In this document: positions 19,349-28,022 of the stretch, one piece after another
Numbering within the stretch: the stretch's first letter is position 1
Layout: the number at the start of each line of letters is the position of its first letter
Assembly: GCF_023035815.1 (NCBI RefSeq)
Contig: NZ_CP073159.1
Span: 310,001 to 374,000, forward strand
Direction of reading: 5' to 3'
From: Borrelia parkeri
GTDB lineage: Bacteria > Spirochaetota > Spirochaetia > Borreliales > Borreliaceae
Length of the DNA stretch: 64,000 nucleotides
Notes under the pieces: model-generated
Database searches by the model: none
Told to the model about the DNA's origin: nothing
Seen by the model: only the letters and a program-made list of their open reading frames with translations
Translations under genes and position numbers: made by a program

Positions 19349-19652
19349 AAAATAAAATAAAACTTGATACTACGAGAACAAAATGGCATAAAATCAAAAA
19401 CCTAAAACGCACAATATACCAACTTTTTCAAAAAAGTTTCTTTGTAAAAAGATACCATAAAAGCCTCTATCACGTCCAATTCTATATCCGATTTTTGCTT
19501 AAAATTGCTTAAAAAAACCAGCATTGGATCAATATAACAAGAAACTTATTAACAAAAACTCAATGCAAGAAATAGCCTAAATCAAATTAAAACTATTAAT
19601 CTTGAAGATAGGAATTTTTACCAATACTTCACAATCACAACATTTATCAAAA
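19349..19652. other. 304-base intergenic region upstream of the Rfu-like operon
   Basis: This AT-rich gap must hold the promoter of the minus-strand transporter operon and the 3' end of the FecR-like gene. I see no confident -35/-10 pair and no FMN riboswitch core. Two things stand out: a tandem near-repeat (TTGCTTAAAA twice, about 19495-19515) and a possible 18-codon minus-strand reading frame (19402-19458) with an AGAGG site before its ATG. Confidence 0.5.
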
Positions 19653-20738
19653 TTAAAACTCTCTAGGTTTTAACAAATAAAATTCATTAATACTTAAATT
19701 ACTAGGAATATCACCATTTGTACGAATTAAATACATTTTAAAAGAATGAACGGTTTTAAAAAACTTCTTTGTTAAAGACGAGCGATTTTTTTTATAACCT
19801 TTCAAATATTTTAAAATAGCCCCATGGATGTTAACTTTATCAAACACATTAGAAGAATGCTTAACGATATCTTCTATAAAGAAAAACACATTGGCCAAAT
19901 AAATAAAATTATTAAAAAGAATACCTATACGCCCTCTTAAATAATTGACATAATTTATCATGTCAACTCTATTCCCTAAGGTATAATTTTTATCTTCTAA
20001 ACTCCACTTTGAATATATGGTATTAAATTTAGGATCTCTTACTAAATAATCATATACAAAATCAAATCTAAAACTATCTTCAATATATTTTAAAAATATG
20101 TAAGTTAAACGACTATTATTTAGAGAAACAAAATTTTTACGAGACATTTCTTTTAAATTTTCAATTACATTTTGCGATACAGAATCACTGGTTTTATATA
20201 AAAAAGAATTATTATCCCAAAGTAAAATACTAGTGCCTCCTGAAATCCAATACTCATCCTTGTTATAATGTTTAAGAACTCCATCAAAAACACTAACAAA
20301 ATAATTATTAAAGTATTCACAATTTACATAAAATTTTGCAGGAGCATCTGTCATAAAAAAATAATTATTTAAATCTACAGAAAATGAAGAACCTTGCACA
20401 ACCTCATAAATAACAACCTCTAAACTCCCCTTAAATAAATATATTTTTGCATCCTGCATATCTTTAAGAGAAGAATAACAAATAAGACTATGGGTATTAG
20501 AATATAAGGTTAAATCTGATGCAATACCATTTATCCCATATAAACCTATTTTAATTTTAGAATTATCTCCCACTTCAATAAAATCATATTCAAAAATTTC
20601 ATCTCCCAAATTTAATTTAACAGGAATAGCATTCCTTATAATATTAATCTGTCCTTCCATTTCTTTAATAGACGCTACTTGAGAGAATAATGTCACTTGT
20701 AATAATAAAAGTAAAAGGATAATAACATATGATTTCAC
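19653..20738 (-). CDS. Exported FecR-domain-like protein
   Basis: The 361-residue product (from the chosen start) has a clean signal peptide (KSYVIILLLLLLQVTLFS) and then a segment resembling the FecR domain (about 25-120: a GQINIIRNAIPVKLNLGDEI part, DFIEVGDNSKIKIGL, and FKGSLEVVIYEV), a beta fold often found in extracytoplasmic regulatory or envelope proteins. The C-terminal 200 residues are helical and unrecognised. I choose GTG at 20738, ten bases after AGAGGA, because it yields a normal signal peptide; an upstream TTG (20762) lacks a ribosome site. No sigma factor gene is nearby, so a FecR-type signalling role is not supported. Confidence 0.7.
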   Translation of the reverse strand: MKSYVIILLLLLLQVTLFSQVASIKEMEGQINIIRNAIPVKLNLGDEIFEYDFIEVGDNSKIKIGLYGINGIASDLTLYSNTHSLICYSSLKDMQDAKIYLFKGSLEVVIYEVVQGSSFSVDLNNYFFMTDAPAKFYVNCEYFNNYFVSVFDGVLKHYNKDEYWISGGTSILLWDNNSFLYKTSDSVSQNVIENLKEMSRKNFVSLNNSRLTYIFLKYIEDSFRFDFVYDYLVRDPKFNTIYSKWSLEDKNYTLGNRVDMINYVNYLRGRIGILFNNFIYLANVFFFIEDIVKHSSNVFDKVNIHGAILKYLKGYKKNRSSLTKKFFKTVHSFKMYLIRTNGDIPSNLSINEFYLLKPREF

Positions 20739-20829
20739 AATCAAATTTTCCTCTTTTTTCAAACCTTATAAGCTTAATTATATCTTTTTTAAAGAAATTT
20801 ACTAACTTTAACAAAAATGAAAAATACGT

Positions 20830-20850
20830 TATACTTTTCAAGAAAGTATA
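20830..20850. repeat. Perfect inverted repeat in divergent intergenic region
   Basis: Eight-base arms TATACTTT (20830-20837) and AAAGTATA (20843-20850) flank a five-base loop. It lies between the divergent FecR-like gene and the truncated lipoprotein gene. A second palindrome follows 24 bases on. It could be an operator or a terminator stem; there is no T-run right after it, which favours a binding site. Confidence 0.5.
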
Positions 20851-20874
20851 AAAATAATATTTTATACTAAGCCT

Positions 20875-20889
20875 GTTCTTTTAAAGAAC
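20875..20889. repeat. Palindrome GTTCTTT-T-AAAGAAC
   Basis: Seven-base arms (20875-20881 and 20883-20889) with a one-base centre, about 60 bases upstream of the truncated lipoprotein start. The arrangement suits a dimeric regulator. It is not repeated upstream of the full-length BB0323-like gene. Confidence 0.45.
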
Positions 20890-20909
20890 CTAAAACGTAA
20901 TAAAGCTAC

Positions 20910-21065
20910 AATTTATGTAGTCAATCTTATGTCAAAAGGATGTACTTATTATGAAAAAAAACAAATTACTATTTTTAATGTTATTCGTATTTGCTCTTTC
21001 CCTAATTTCATGTGAAACTCCACCAGAAGAAAGAACATGTGGAGATGCTAAAATTTCTAAGAAAT
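20910..21065 (+). repeat. Partial duplication, copy 1 (5' region of the LysM lipoprotein gene)
   Basis: The stretch from AATTTATGTAGTCAAT through the ribosome site (AAGGATGTA) and about 38 codons matches 21225-21376 closely: leader, ribosome site, lipoprotein signal peptide (KLLFLML-VFAL-LISC) and the following T-P-P-E residues. Similarity fades after the KIS residues, where this copy stops. Confidence 0.8.
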
Positions 21066-21070
21066 ACTAA
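20951..21070 (+). CDS. Truncated 39-residue lipoprotein, 5' copy of the BB0323-like gene
   Basis: The reading frame encodes a 39-residue peptide: a spirochaetal lipoprotein signal with lipobox LISC at residues 18-21, then 18 residues ending in KISKKY and TAA. It parallels the start of the downstream full-length gene almost residue by residue (LLFLML-VFAL-LIS-C-TPPE). The ribosome site AAGGA lies 10 bases before the ATG. If translated and processed it would give a 19-residue lipopeptide with a second cysteine. It may be a remnant of a duplication or a maintained small lipoprotein; the signal peptide is intact, which slightly favours the latter. Confidence 0.6.
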   Translation: MKKNKLLFLMLFVFALSLISCETPPEERTCGDAKISKKY

Positions 21071-21137
21071 AGGCAAGGGTTAGAGTATTGATACAATAAA
21101 AATGGAACTTAATATATACAGTTATACAGTAAAAAAA

Positions 21138-21166
21138 TTGTATAATGTTAAATTGTGTAATAATAT
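21138..21166 (+). promoter_or_regulatory. Candidate promoter of the LysM lipoprotein gene
   Basis: TTGTAT and TAATAT are separated by 17 bases; TATAAT at 21141-21146 is an alternative -10. The site lies between the truncated copy and the full-length gene, leaving a leader of about 90 bases. Confidence 0.4.
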
Positions 21167-21224
21167 ACTAATTAGAGGCTTTATGCAAAGATAAAAGAAT
21201 TAATGTCTAAAAAGCAAAGTTCTT

Positions 21225-21376
21225 AATTTATGTAGTCAATATCACATAAGAAGGATGTATTTATGATAAAAAAAAGCAAATTATTATTTTTAATGTTATC
21301 TGTATTTGCTCTTTTCTTAATTTCATGTAAGACCCCGCCAGAGGATACAAAGAATGCAAACTCCAAAATTTCAACT
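21225..21376 (+). repeat. Partial duplication, copy 2 (leader and 5' end of the LysM lipoprotein gene)
   Basis: This is the counterpart of 20910-21065: same leader (AATTTATGTAGTCAAT), similar ribosome site (GAAGGATGTA) and the same signal-peptide coding segment. Here the reading frame continues into the full protein. Confidence 0.8.
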
Positions 21377-22384
21377 AAAGAAACTGGGGATATAAAAAGA
21401 GACATTGAAGATATAAAAAACGGAGTCCTAAGAGAACGAGGAAATCTTTTTTATTCTAAAGAATTTAATGAGACTGAAAAGATTGAAAAAGAAATGCACG
21501 AAAAATTTGCAAAGGGAAAGATTAAAGAAGGTAATGAAATTGCCCTAAAAGTATTAGAAAGGTACAGAAATATCGCAAGAGATACAACGGAAAAAAAAGA
21601 ACAAATAAACTACTTGAAAGAAAACATTGAAAAATACTTGAATGATGCTGAAGCTAATGAAGCATACATATGGATCCCATTAGAAATCGACGAAGTAAAT
21701 AACTTATATTTTGAAGCAGCAAGAAAATATAAAATGTATGATATCGAAAGCTCTCTTGGAATGTATAGTAAAACATTTAATAAAGCACAACAAGCTGCTA
21801 AAAAGGCAAAAGAAGCAAGAGCTCTTAAAGAAACGGAAGAGAGAATGTATAAACAATTAAAAGCATTGGAAGCTGCTTCTGAACTCCCCGTTTATAGAAA
21901 CAATAAACTCATTAAACCATCACCATGGAATGGAAGAGCGCTTCTTAAGGATAAAGGTGAACGCATAAATCTTTTAAACCCACAAGACGAAACTTACTTA
22001 CTTGGACAAATGGATTCATTAGTACTTGCTTATGAAGAAAAAACTGAAGAAGTAAAAACTCCAGACCCAAATAAATTTAAAACACTCCAGCTTATTGAAA
22101 AAGCCAGACAATTATGGGAACAAGGACTTGAAGCTAAGAATCTTAACAATCTTAGACTTGCAAATGAATTATTCTTAGATTCTGCAAGATATCTAAAAGC
22201 CTATCAAAGTCACTCAAGTAAAGAGTTATATATAATTAAAATCGGAAACACATTGTGGGGTATTTCTAAGAAATTGTACAACGACCCTTATCTATGGCCA
22301 AAAATTTGGTTTGCAAATAGACAAAAAATCCAGAATCCAGATTTAATACATGAAAATTGGAAAATAATAATTCCTTCTAAATAA
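21263..22384 (+). CDS. LysM-domain envelope lipoprotein, BB0323 homologue
   Basis: The 373-residue product has a lipoprotein signal (lipobox LISC, cysteine about residue 22), a long charged helical middle (about 40-230) and a C-terminal LysM domain (about 325-373: [23 protein letters not shown]...). In B. burgdorferi BB0323 is a proteolytically processed outer-membrane-associated protein needed for envelope integrity and cell separation; from memory its processing involves HtrA and CtpA, and ctpA is present at 58.6 kb here. It is followed by a strong terminator. Its 5' region is duplicated just upstream. Confidence 0.92.
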   Translation: MIKKSKLLFLMLSVFALFLISCKTPPEDTKNANSKISTKETGDIKRDIEDIKNGVLRERGNLFYSKEFNETEKIEKEMHEKFAKGKIKEGNEIALKVLERYRNIARDTTEKKEQINYLKENIEKYLNDAEANEAYIWIPLEIDEVNNLYFEAARKYKMYDIESSLGMYSKTFNKAQQAAKKAKEARALKETEERMYKQLKALEAASELPVYRNNKLIKPSPWNGRALLKDKGERINLLNPQDETYLLGQMDSLVLAYEEKTEEVKTPDPNKFKTLQLIEKARQLWEQGLEAKNLNNLRLANELFLDSARYLKAYQSHSSKELYIIKIGNTLWGISKKLYNDPYLWPKIWFANRQKIQNPDLIHENWKIIIPSK

Positions 22385-22387
22385 AAC

Positions 22388-22425
22388 AAAAAAAGAAAAT
22401 AAGCTTATGCTTGTTTTCTTTTTTT
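22388..22425 (+). terminator. Rho-independent terminator after the LysM lipoprotein gene
   Basis: A 17-base arm (22388-22404) pairs with 22409-22425 around a TTAT loop with one mismatch; the 3' arm ends in a T-run. It separates this gene from the BamD-like gene that starts 55 bases on. Confidence 0.85.
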
Positions 22426-22479
22426 ATATCTAATAAAATTAATCTAAACAAATTTTTTTACAAAATAAGAGAATCAAAA

Positions 22480-22854
22480 ATGAAAAAACTATTACTAACA
22501 AGTATCCTATTCTTTTCCTGCTATACAGTAGCCCACTTAAACAAACAACTTACAAAAGACACTCCGTACAGCATTTACCTACGAGAAGCTCAAAAAGCAA
22601 CAAATGTTAACGATTATCAATCTGCTTTAAAGATATATGAAAAAATGATTGAAAATTATAAAGAAAATGAAAGCATCGTTGCCATAGGAAAGTATGAAAT
22701 CGCATTCATATATTATGTGACAAATAAAAATAACACAGCAAAAAAGCTCTTTGAAGAATTAATACAATCTAATGTGCAAATACCTAAATGGATTCTTCCC
22801 TTATCTCAAAAGATAATAGAAAAGATAAAAAAACAACAAAAAAATAAATCATAA
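22480..22854 (+). CDS. bamD: Small BamD-like (YfiO) lipoprotein, BB0324 homologue
   Basis: I start at ATG 22480 (MKKLLLTSILFFSC), which gives a lipoprotein signal with cysteine at residue 14; an upstream open frame has no such feature. The mature 111 residues contain about two TPR-like units (PYSIYLREAQKATNVNDYQ and YEIAFIYYVTNKNNTAKKLFEE). BB0324 of B. burgdorferi is reported as a member of its BAM complex with BamA (BB0795) and is likewise far shorter than proteobacterial BamD, which has five TPRs. The gene lies between the LysM lipoprotein and the convergent VWA gene. Confidence 0.8.
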   Translation: MKKLLLTSILFFSCYTVAHLNKQLTKDTPYSIYLREAQKATNVNDYQSALKIYEKMIENYKENESIVAIGKYEIAFIYYVTNKNNTAKKLFEELIQSNVQIPKWILPLSQKIIEKIKKQQKNKS

Positions 22855-22874
22855 TACACAATCAATACAAACCA

Positions 22875-23990
22875 CTACTTAAGTAATATTCCATAAATTG
22901 TAATATCTTTTTCCTTAGCTGATCTAATGACATCCTCATAAACTATAGGTCCTCGAGGATATTCATGGGGAGGTGCATTACCCAATACGATAATAAACCT
23001 ATTATCTGCTTGCCAATCAAATTGAGTAACAGCAGAATTAATTCCCTCAAATACTGCCTCAGGATAATCTCCCCCACCACCCACACTAATACCTTCAAGA
23101 ACATTATTTAAATATTCCTTATTATTAAAATCAAAAGATCTTGTTAAAAAATCTTCAAGATAATCCTTATAAAATACAAAACCCACCCTATAAGATCTAT
23201 ATTGACTTAATTGCGGTTCTATCATAGAGAAAAGGTGTTCTCTTAAAATTTCGATATGATTTTTCATACTATCAGTCACATCAATAACAAAAACAAGATC
23301 TAAATCAGCAAGCGGATCTTCTGATTCTTCTAGAATGTTTTTTATCTTATCAACAAGATCAAGTCCTCTTTTTGCAACAACAACATCATCTGCAAATCTA
23401 GAGAATTCTTTTTTTAAATCATTATTCTCAATTGTACTTTCTCGTTGAATCTCTCCAAAGAATAATTCATAAGCATTATCCTTATACTGACCTAAATAAT
23501 CATTATATTTTTTCTCAAAAGTTCTAATTGAAAACCAAAAAGGATCTTTTTTTCTCTTTAGAACTTCTAAATCGATATCACCACTCCTTGTCGAAAAATT
23601 AGGAAAACCGTATCTCAACTTTTTAGGTATTAAGATATGAAAAGCTTGTCCAAACCTTCTATTTTTAACAGGTGTAGAAGATGTTAATGATAAGAGACGT
23701 CTATTTTGAATAACTCTACCATTTAAAATTCTAATCTCATCCCCATTAATTCTATTATACTCCAAGGTTCTAAATGAATAAGTAGAAACGTCTTTACTCT
23801 TATCTGGGATTTCAAAAGACTCAGTTAAAATAACCGATTTAATATTTGGCTTTTTTCTTATAAAAAGATGAAACCCATCTTCATGAGCCTCAACATATAC
23901 ATCATCAATATTAATACTTAAGTGATCATTCATTGAAGAAAATAAATTAAATACAATAAATAAGGAAATCATAAAGTAAGCTTTTTTCAT
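22875..23990 (-). CDS. Exported von Willebrand factor A-domain protein
   Basis: 371 residues: signal peptide (about 1-18), an N-terminal beta-rich region of about 150 residues, a helical linker and a VWA domain (about 228-371). The metal-ion site reads FVIDVTDSMKNH (D-x-T-x-S form), with the later conserved GGGDYPEAVFEGI and FIIVLGNAPPHE. VWA domains bind protein partners via a divalent metal. The gene is downstream of, and in line with, the large TPR membrane protein, a pairing that suggests a common complex. Partner and process are unknown. Confidence 0.85.
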   Translation of the reverse strand: MKKAYFMISLFIVFNLFSSMNDHLSINIDDVYVEAHEDGFHLFIRKKPNIKSVILTESFEIPDKSKDVSTYSFRTLEYNRINGDEIRILNGRVIQNRRLLSLTSSTPVKNRRFGQAFHILIPKKLRYGFPNFSTRSGDIDLEVLKRKKDPFWFSIRTFEKKYNDYLGQYKDNAYELFFGEIQRESTIENNDLKKEFSRFADDVVVAKRGLDLVDKIKNILEESEDPLADLDLVFVIDVTDSMKNHIEILREHLFSMIEPQLSQYRSYRVGFVFYKDYLEDFLTRSFDFNNKEYLNNVLEGISVGGGGDYPEAVFEGINSAVTQFDWQADNRFIIVLGNAPPHEYPRGPIVYEDVIRSAKEKDITIYGILLK

Positions 23991-24053
23991 ATAAATCCTT
24001 ACACGTTATTAGGCACCCTTATATGCCTTAAAACTAACAAAACACTAAATAAT

Positions 24054-26915
24054 CTAAAGATTATCAGCCAAATTATCATAGAATAAAATCTTAGAACCAA
24101 TAAAATCATTCTTAAAAATACCTCTAAGATTTAAACTAGCAAGATCTTTTTTAACACTCTTAACCATATCATCATCACGATTTAAGAGATCAAATATTCT
24201 AGAAGATTCAGTCAAATTCGCAATCCCCGAATCAAAAAGATTATTATTTCTAACAACACCAGATTCAATCCTATCACCAAGAGATGCTCTTATCTCAACA
24301 ACTCCTAGATTATTGTAAATTTCAATTTCTTTTATCAATAAAGCTTTATGATGATCATTCCCTTGAGGTTTAAAACTTAAAATGCTAGACTTTTCTGATT
24401 CCAAATTCTGTAATACTCTTAAATAATAACTCCTAGCAGCCTCAAAATCACCCATCTTGTAAAGAACAGATGCAATTGAGTTTAAAACTTTATTACTATT
24501 TGCAAATCCGGACATATTTTGAACTCTAAATAAATAAGTTAATGCATCTTTATAATTATTTTCCTTATAATTAAGCAATGCTAATTTGTAATAAACATCT
24601 GGAGAATTAACTCCTTCATTTATTGCCATTTCATAAGAAGATATAGCTGCTTTAAAACCATTTAAAGTCCTAAGAATATCCCCCTGCTTTTCATAAATTA
24701 AAGCAAGCTCTCTAGAGCTTTTAACAAGACCATTTTTTTTATAAAAATCATAATCATTTAAAGCCAGACTAACAATATTACTTGCCTTAAGAGCATCATT
24801 GTTCCTCTCATAAATATCTGACAAAATTCTATAAGCAACAATCTTTTCATAAGAATTTTTAATTGAATCTTCTTGTCTAAAACTATTCAGTGCTGTTAAC
24901 AAATACCCTTCTGATTTCTTAAGATCACCCATATAATAAAAATATCTACCACTCTCAAAAAGAGCCTTATCGTAGTCAGGATTTTTGAATAAAATTCTTC
25001 TAAGAATATATTCAATCTCTGAGTTAAGATTAATATCATTTAAAGTATTAGAAATGCTTTTTCCATTACCTGCCTTAAAACTAGAAAATTCTTTATTAAG
25101 TAAGTTCATTTGAGCACTGAAATATTTTAAATTTCTAGAAAGAGCATTTATTCTTTTATTATAAACTGTAAACTCAACATATTTATCTATCAATTTCTTA
25201 ACATATTTAGTATAAACTACTTCATCAATATCTAATTCCTTATTTACCTTAATAAAAGCATTTACATCTTCAGCTTCTTTCTCAGCACCAGCCTCAATGT
25301 AAGCATTAAAAAGCTTAAACAAAATTTCCTTTTTATGACCATATTTTGAAAGCAAAATAGTGTAATTATTAATGCTATCTTTGTAATATGCAGGATCTCT
25401 TTGCGCCCACTGAAAATAATTATCACCCTTAGCCATTAATGCCTCATAATCATAAATAGAATAAGATATAACCTCATCTAAAATAGCATTGGCATCAGCA
25501 TACTCACCAAGCCTCATTTTCATAGAAGCATAAGATATATACCCATCCCTATCAAAATTTTTACGTCTTCTCTTAGAAGCACCCACAGAAAATGGATCAA
25601 TGGTAAATAATTCTTCATATTTTTCCTCAGCACTATCAAAATCTCTTACATCTTCAAAAACTTTAGCATAAGTTAAAAACCACTTTTTGTTAGGTTTCAT
25701 ATAATATGCATCCCTAAAAATAGCTTTAGCAAGATCTCTCTTATTCTCATATATGTATGATATTCCCTCTTTATATTTTCTATCAGAGGCAATATAAAAA
25801 AACATAACATCAACTAAAAAATAAAAAGACAAAAAGGTCAAAATAACAAAAAGAGATGCAATTTTAAAGATTGGAGTTAAAGCTTTAGAAAGTCTATAGC
25901 TAAATTTCTTTTCAAGTTTGCTACATTCCTCTGCTTTATAATACATAACAGGCAATTTAACAGAACGCCCAACAATGTCTCCAACAAATTTAGCAATAAA
26001 CTTAAGCCCTTTTTTATTTTGTTCAACAAGATCAATTAATGCTTCAATTTTGTACCTAGAGACATTCTCTAGCATTAAAGCCTCAGCAATAGCAATTCTC
26101 AAATTTCTAGGATAAGAATCTAAATGCTTGAAAAATAAAGGATAATTAACTTTAAAATTATGTTTACCTAAAGGTTCTTTTTGGTCATCTTCCAAAAATT
26201 CAAAATCATCTGAAAGATTAGACAATTTATCCTCTTCACCATCACTAAGATTTTCAGAATTTTCATTAGAAAAAAATTCATCACTGTCAGGCATTTCTAA
26301 ACGATCACTTGTTTCATCTGATTCATTTAGACCACTAATCATATTTTCAAGATCAAAATCATCATTATTATCATTTAGAGATTTCTGACTCAAATTATTA
26401 GCATCAATCCCATTGTCAACAGATTCATCAGAATTTAATAAATCTGAATCCAAATCACTCTCTATATCTAAATTTTGCAAATTATCAGCATTATTATCTA
26501 AATCGAAATTAATAGCATCGTCTAAACTAATAGAATTATCATCAAGAACTTTTTCAAGATTTTCTTCAAGATTAGAACTTAAAACATCAAAATCATTATC
26601 TAAATCATTAAACTCAGGATCAATGTCTACTTTTTTAGAATCTTTTAAAATTGCAATATCATTTTCATTAGATCCATCCTTCTGCTCTTCCTCACTATCA
26701 AGATCATCAAGCATAGCATCTAAATCAAGCTCATCACCAGGTTCTTCTTCTAAATCAAAAACTTCTTCCTGTTTTTCCCAAGGAACAATAGACTCCCCAT
26801 CTTTAGGAGGTTCAATATCCATTTTAATGCCAAAACGTTCTTTTTGAGCTCTCTCATCGGAAATATTATCTAATAATTCTCTTTTAAACTTATTTATTTT
26901 CTCTATATCTGGCAT
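24054..26915 (-). CDS. Large membrane-spanning TPR protein with acidic N-terminal domain
   Basis: A 953-residue protein in three parts. Residues about 1-245 are extremely rich in Asp, Glu, Asn and Ser and probably disordered. A conserved-looking helical segment (about 255-320) leads to one membrane helix (about 348-374). The rest (375-953) is a series of TPR-like repeats, for example RDLAKAIFRDAYYMKPNKKW, PDYDKALFESGRYFYYMGD and SPDVYYKLALLNYKENNYKD. Basic residues before the membrane helix suggest the acidic part is cytoplasmic and the repeats periplasmic. It lies between an acyltransferase gene and the VWA gene, all on the minus strand. Confidence 0.85.
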   Translation of the reverse strand: MPDIEKINKFKRELLDNISDERAQKERFGIKMDIEPPKDGESIVPWEKQEEVFDLEEEPGDELDLDAMLDDLDSEEEQKDGSNENDIAILKDSKKVDIDPEFNDLDNDFDVLSSNLEENLEKVLDDNSISLDDAINFDLDNNADNLQNLDIESDLDSDLLNSDESVDNGIDANNLSQKSLNDNNDDFDLENMISGLNESDETSDRLEMPDSDEFFSNENSENLSDGEEDKLSNLSDDFEFLEDDQKEPLGKHNFKVNYPLFFKHLDSYPRNLRIAIAEALMLENVSRYKIEALIDLVEQNKKGLKFIAKFVGDIVGRSVKLPVMYYKAEECSKLEKKFSYRLSKALTPIFKIASLFVILTFLSFYFLVDVMFFYIASDRKYKEGISYIYENKRDLAKAIFRDAYYMKPNKKWFLTYAKVFEDVRDFDSAEEKYEELFTIDPFSVGASKRRRKNFDRDGYISYASMKMRLGEYADANAILDEVISYSIYDYEALMAKGDNYFQWAQRDPAYYKDSINNYTILLSKYGHKKEILFKLFNAYIEAGAEKEAEDVNAFIKVNKELDIDEVVYTKYVKKLIDKYVEFTVYNKRINALSRNLKYFSAQMNLLNKEFSSFKAGNGKSISNTLNDINLNSEIEYILRRILFKNPDYDKALFESGRYFYYMGDLKKSEGYLLTALNSFRQEDSIKNSYEKIVAYRILSDIYERNNDALKASNIVSLALNDYDFYKKNGLVKSSRELALIYEKQGDILRTLNGFKAAISSYEMAINEGVNSPDVYYKLALLNYKENNYKDALTYLFRVQNMSGFANSNKVLNSIASVLYKMGDFEAARSYYLRVLQNLESEKSSILSFKPQGNDHHKALLIKEIEIYNNLGVVEIRASLGDRIESGVVRNNNLFDSGIANLTESSRIFDLLNRDDDMVKSVKKDLASLNLRGIFKNDFIGSKILFYDNLADNL

Positions 26916-26930
26916 ATTACAATAAAAATC

Positions 26931-27824
26931 CTAAATCAAACTACTATATATCTTGGCTCCCTCTTCATGAAGAACCTCGAAACGTTTCTCTAAATCATCA
27001 GCAATTCTAGAACCCAAAATTTCTTTTGTTGGTTCTAAACCTTCTTGATTTAACTGCTCTAAAATTAAATTTTTGTATTCAAGTATATCCAATATTTCTG
27101 TTGCATTATAAACAAGAGTATCTTCTTTAAAAACATCACAAGACATATCCTCATTTAATGAAACTTCAAGAATACTCCCGTTAACACCAACCATTATAAA
27201 ATAATCAAAAAGCTTAAAATAACTTGAAATTTCTGAAATTATTTTTTTAGTCTCAGGCCTACCTTTCCTATATCTTGTAGCCGTAGGAAAAATAAGAATC
27301 ATATAACCACTACTCTTTTTATCTGCAATACATCTCATAGAATTAGCATTAAAAACCCGTCGCTCCCTAAGCGTTTCATGATCAACGCCAACAAATGCAT
27401 GTGGAGGATAAATAAATATCACACTATAACCTAAAGATAGAGTTTTAATTAATAAATTATCTTTAAAAAGTTTAACACCAGCTATAGGAACAATATGTTC
27501 CGAAACTTCCTTACAATCCATTTGATTAAGCAAAAACTGAAAACAAGGAAAATCAAAATTACTATAATGTTCCATTAATATAATTGAAGACTTGCCAGAT
27601 TTAGATTTTTCATAAAGCTTTAAAATATTTTGAATACCAACAATCGTAGAATTATTCTTAAGAAGTCTTTTAATCATTGTATCAACCAAACTCCTACTAA
27701 CAGAATCTGCTTCATGATAAGAATTATTTAAATAATTTATCTTTTCAATAGCTTTAAACCTACTAAAAAATTCATTCTCAATACCTTTAAAATATTTATT
27801 AAAACTCTCATTACGTATAAACAT
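26931..27824 (-). CDS. Glycerol-3-phosphate acyltransferase-like protein
   Basis: The 297-residue product carries the acyltransferase histidine motif (EHYSNFDFPCF, H-x4-D form, about 86-96) and a later FPTATRYRKGRPE block corresponding to the FPEGTRS motif with altered residues. This PlsB/PlsC-type fold transfers acyl groups to glycerol phosphate at the membrane. No membrane helix is obvious. BB0327 of B. burgdorferi is, from memory, annotated the same way. It precedes the TPR membrane protein gene by 15 bases. Substrate specificity cannot be read from the sequence. Confidence 0.82.
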   Translation of the reverse strand: MFIRNESFNKYFKGIENEFFSRFKAIEKINYLNNSYHEADSVSRSLVDTMIKRLLKNNSTIVGIQNILKLYEKSKSGKSSIILMEHYSNFDFPCFQFLLNQMDCKEVSEHIVPIAGVKLFKDNLLIKTLSLGYSVIFIYPPHAFVGVDHETLRERRVFNANSMRCIADKKSSGYMILIFPTATRYRKGRPETKKIISEISSYFKLFDYFIMVGVNGSILEVSLNEDMSCDVFKEDTLVYNATEILDILEYKNLILEQLNQEGLEPTKEILGSRIADDLEKRFEVLHEEGAKIYSSLI

Positions 27825-28022
27825 AAAACTTCATCCTTTAAAGTTCTTGAAAAAAAGATACTAGCAAACCAAAAATATTCCATGTAATATACTCACATAT
27901 AAATATTTTACATAATTATACTTTATTTATTTAGCAAATTAAAGTAAAATCCATTCAAGTATGTTAAACAAGAATAATTCAAAAGAAAAATAAAAAATAT
28001 TTATAAGGAGAATAAATAAACT

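Noticed and set aside
19349..19652. FMN riboswitch upstream of the riboflavin-type transporter
   Set aside because: None of the conserved RFN-element segments can be recognised on the minus strand.
26413..26847. Long plus-strand open frame opposite the acidic part of the TPR membrane protein
   Set aside because: It is a Ser-rich mirror of the Asp/Glu/Asn-rich repeats on the other strand, has no ribosome site and no protein-like pattern.
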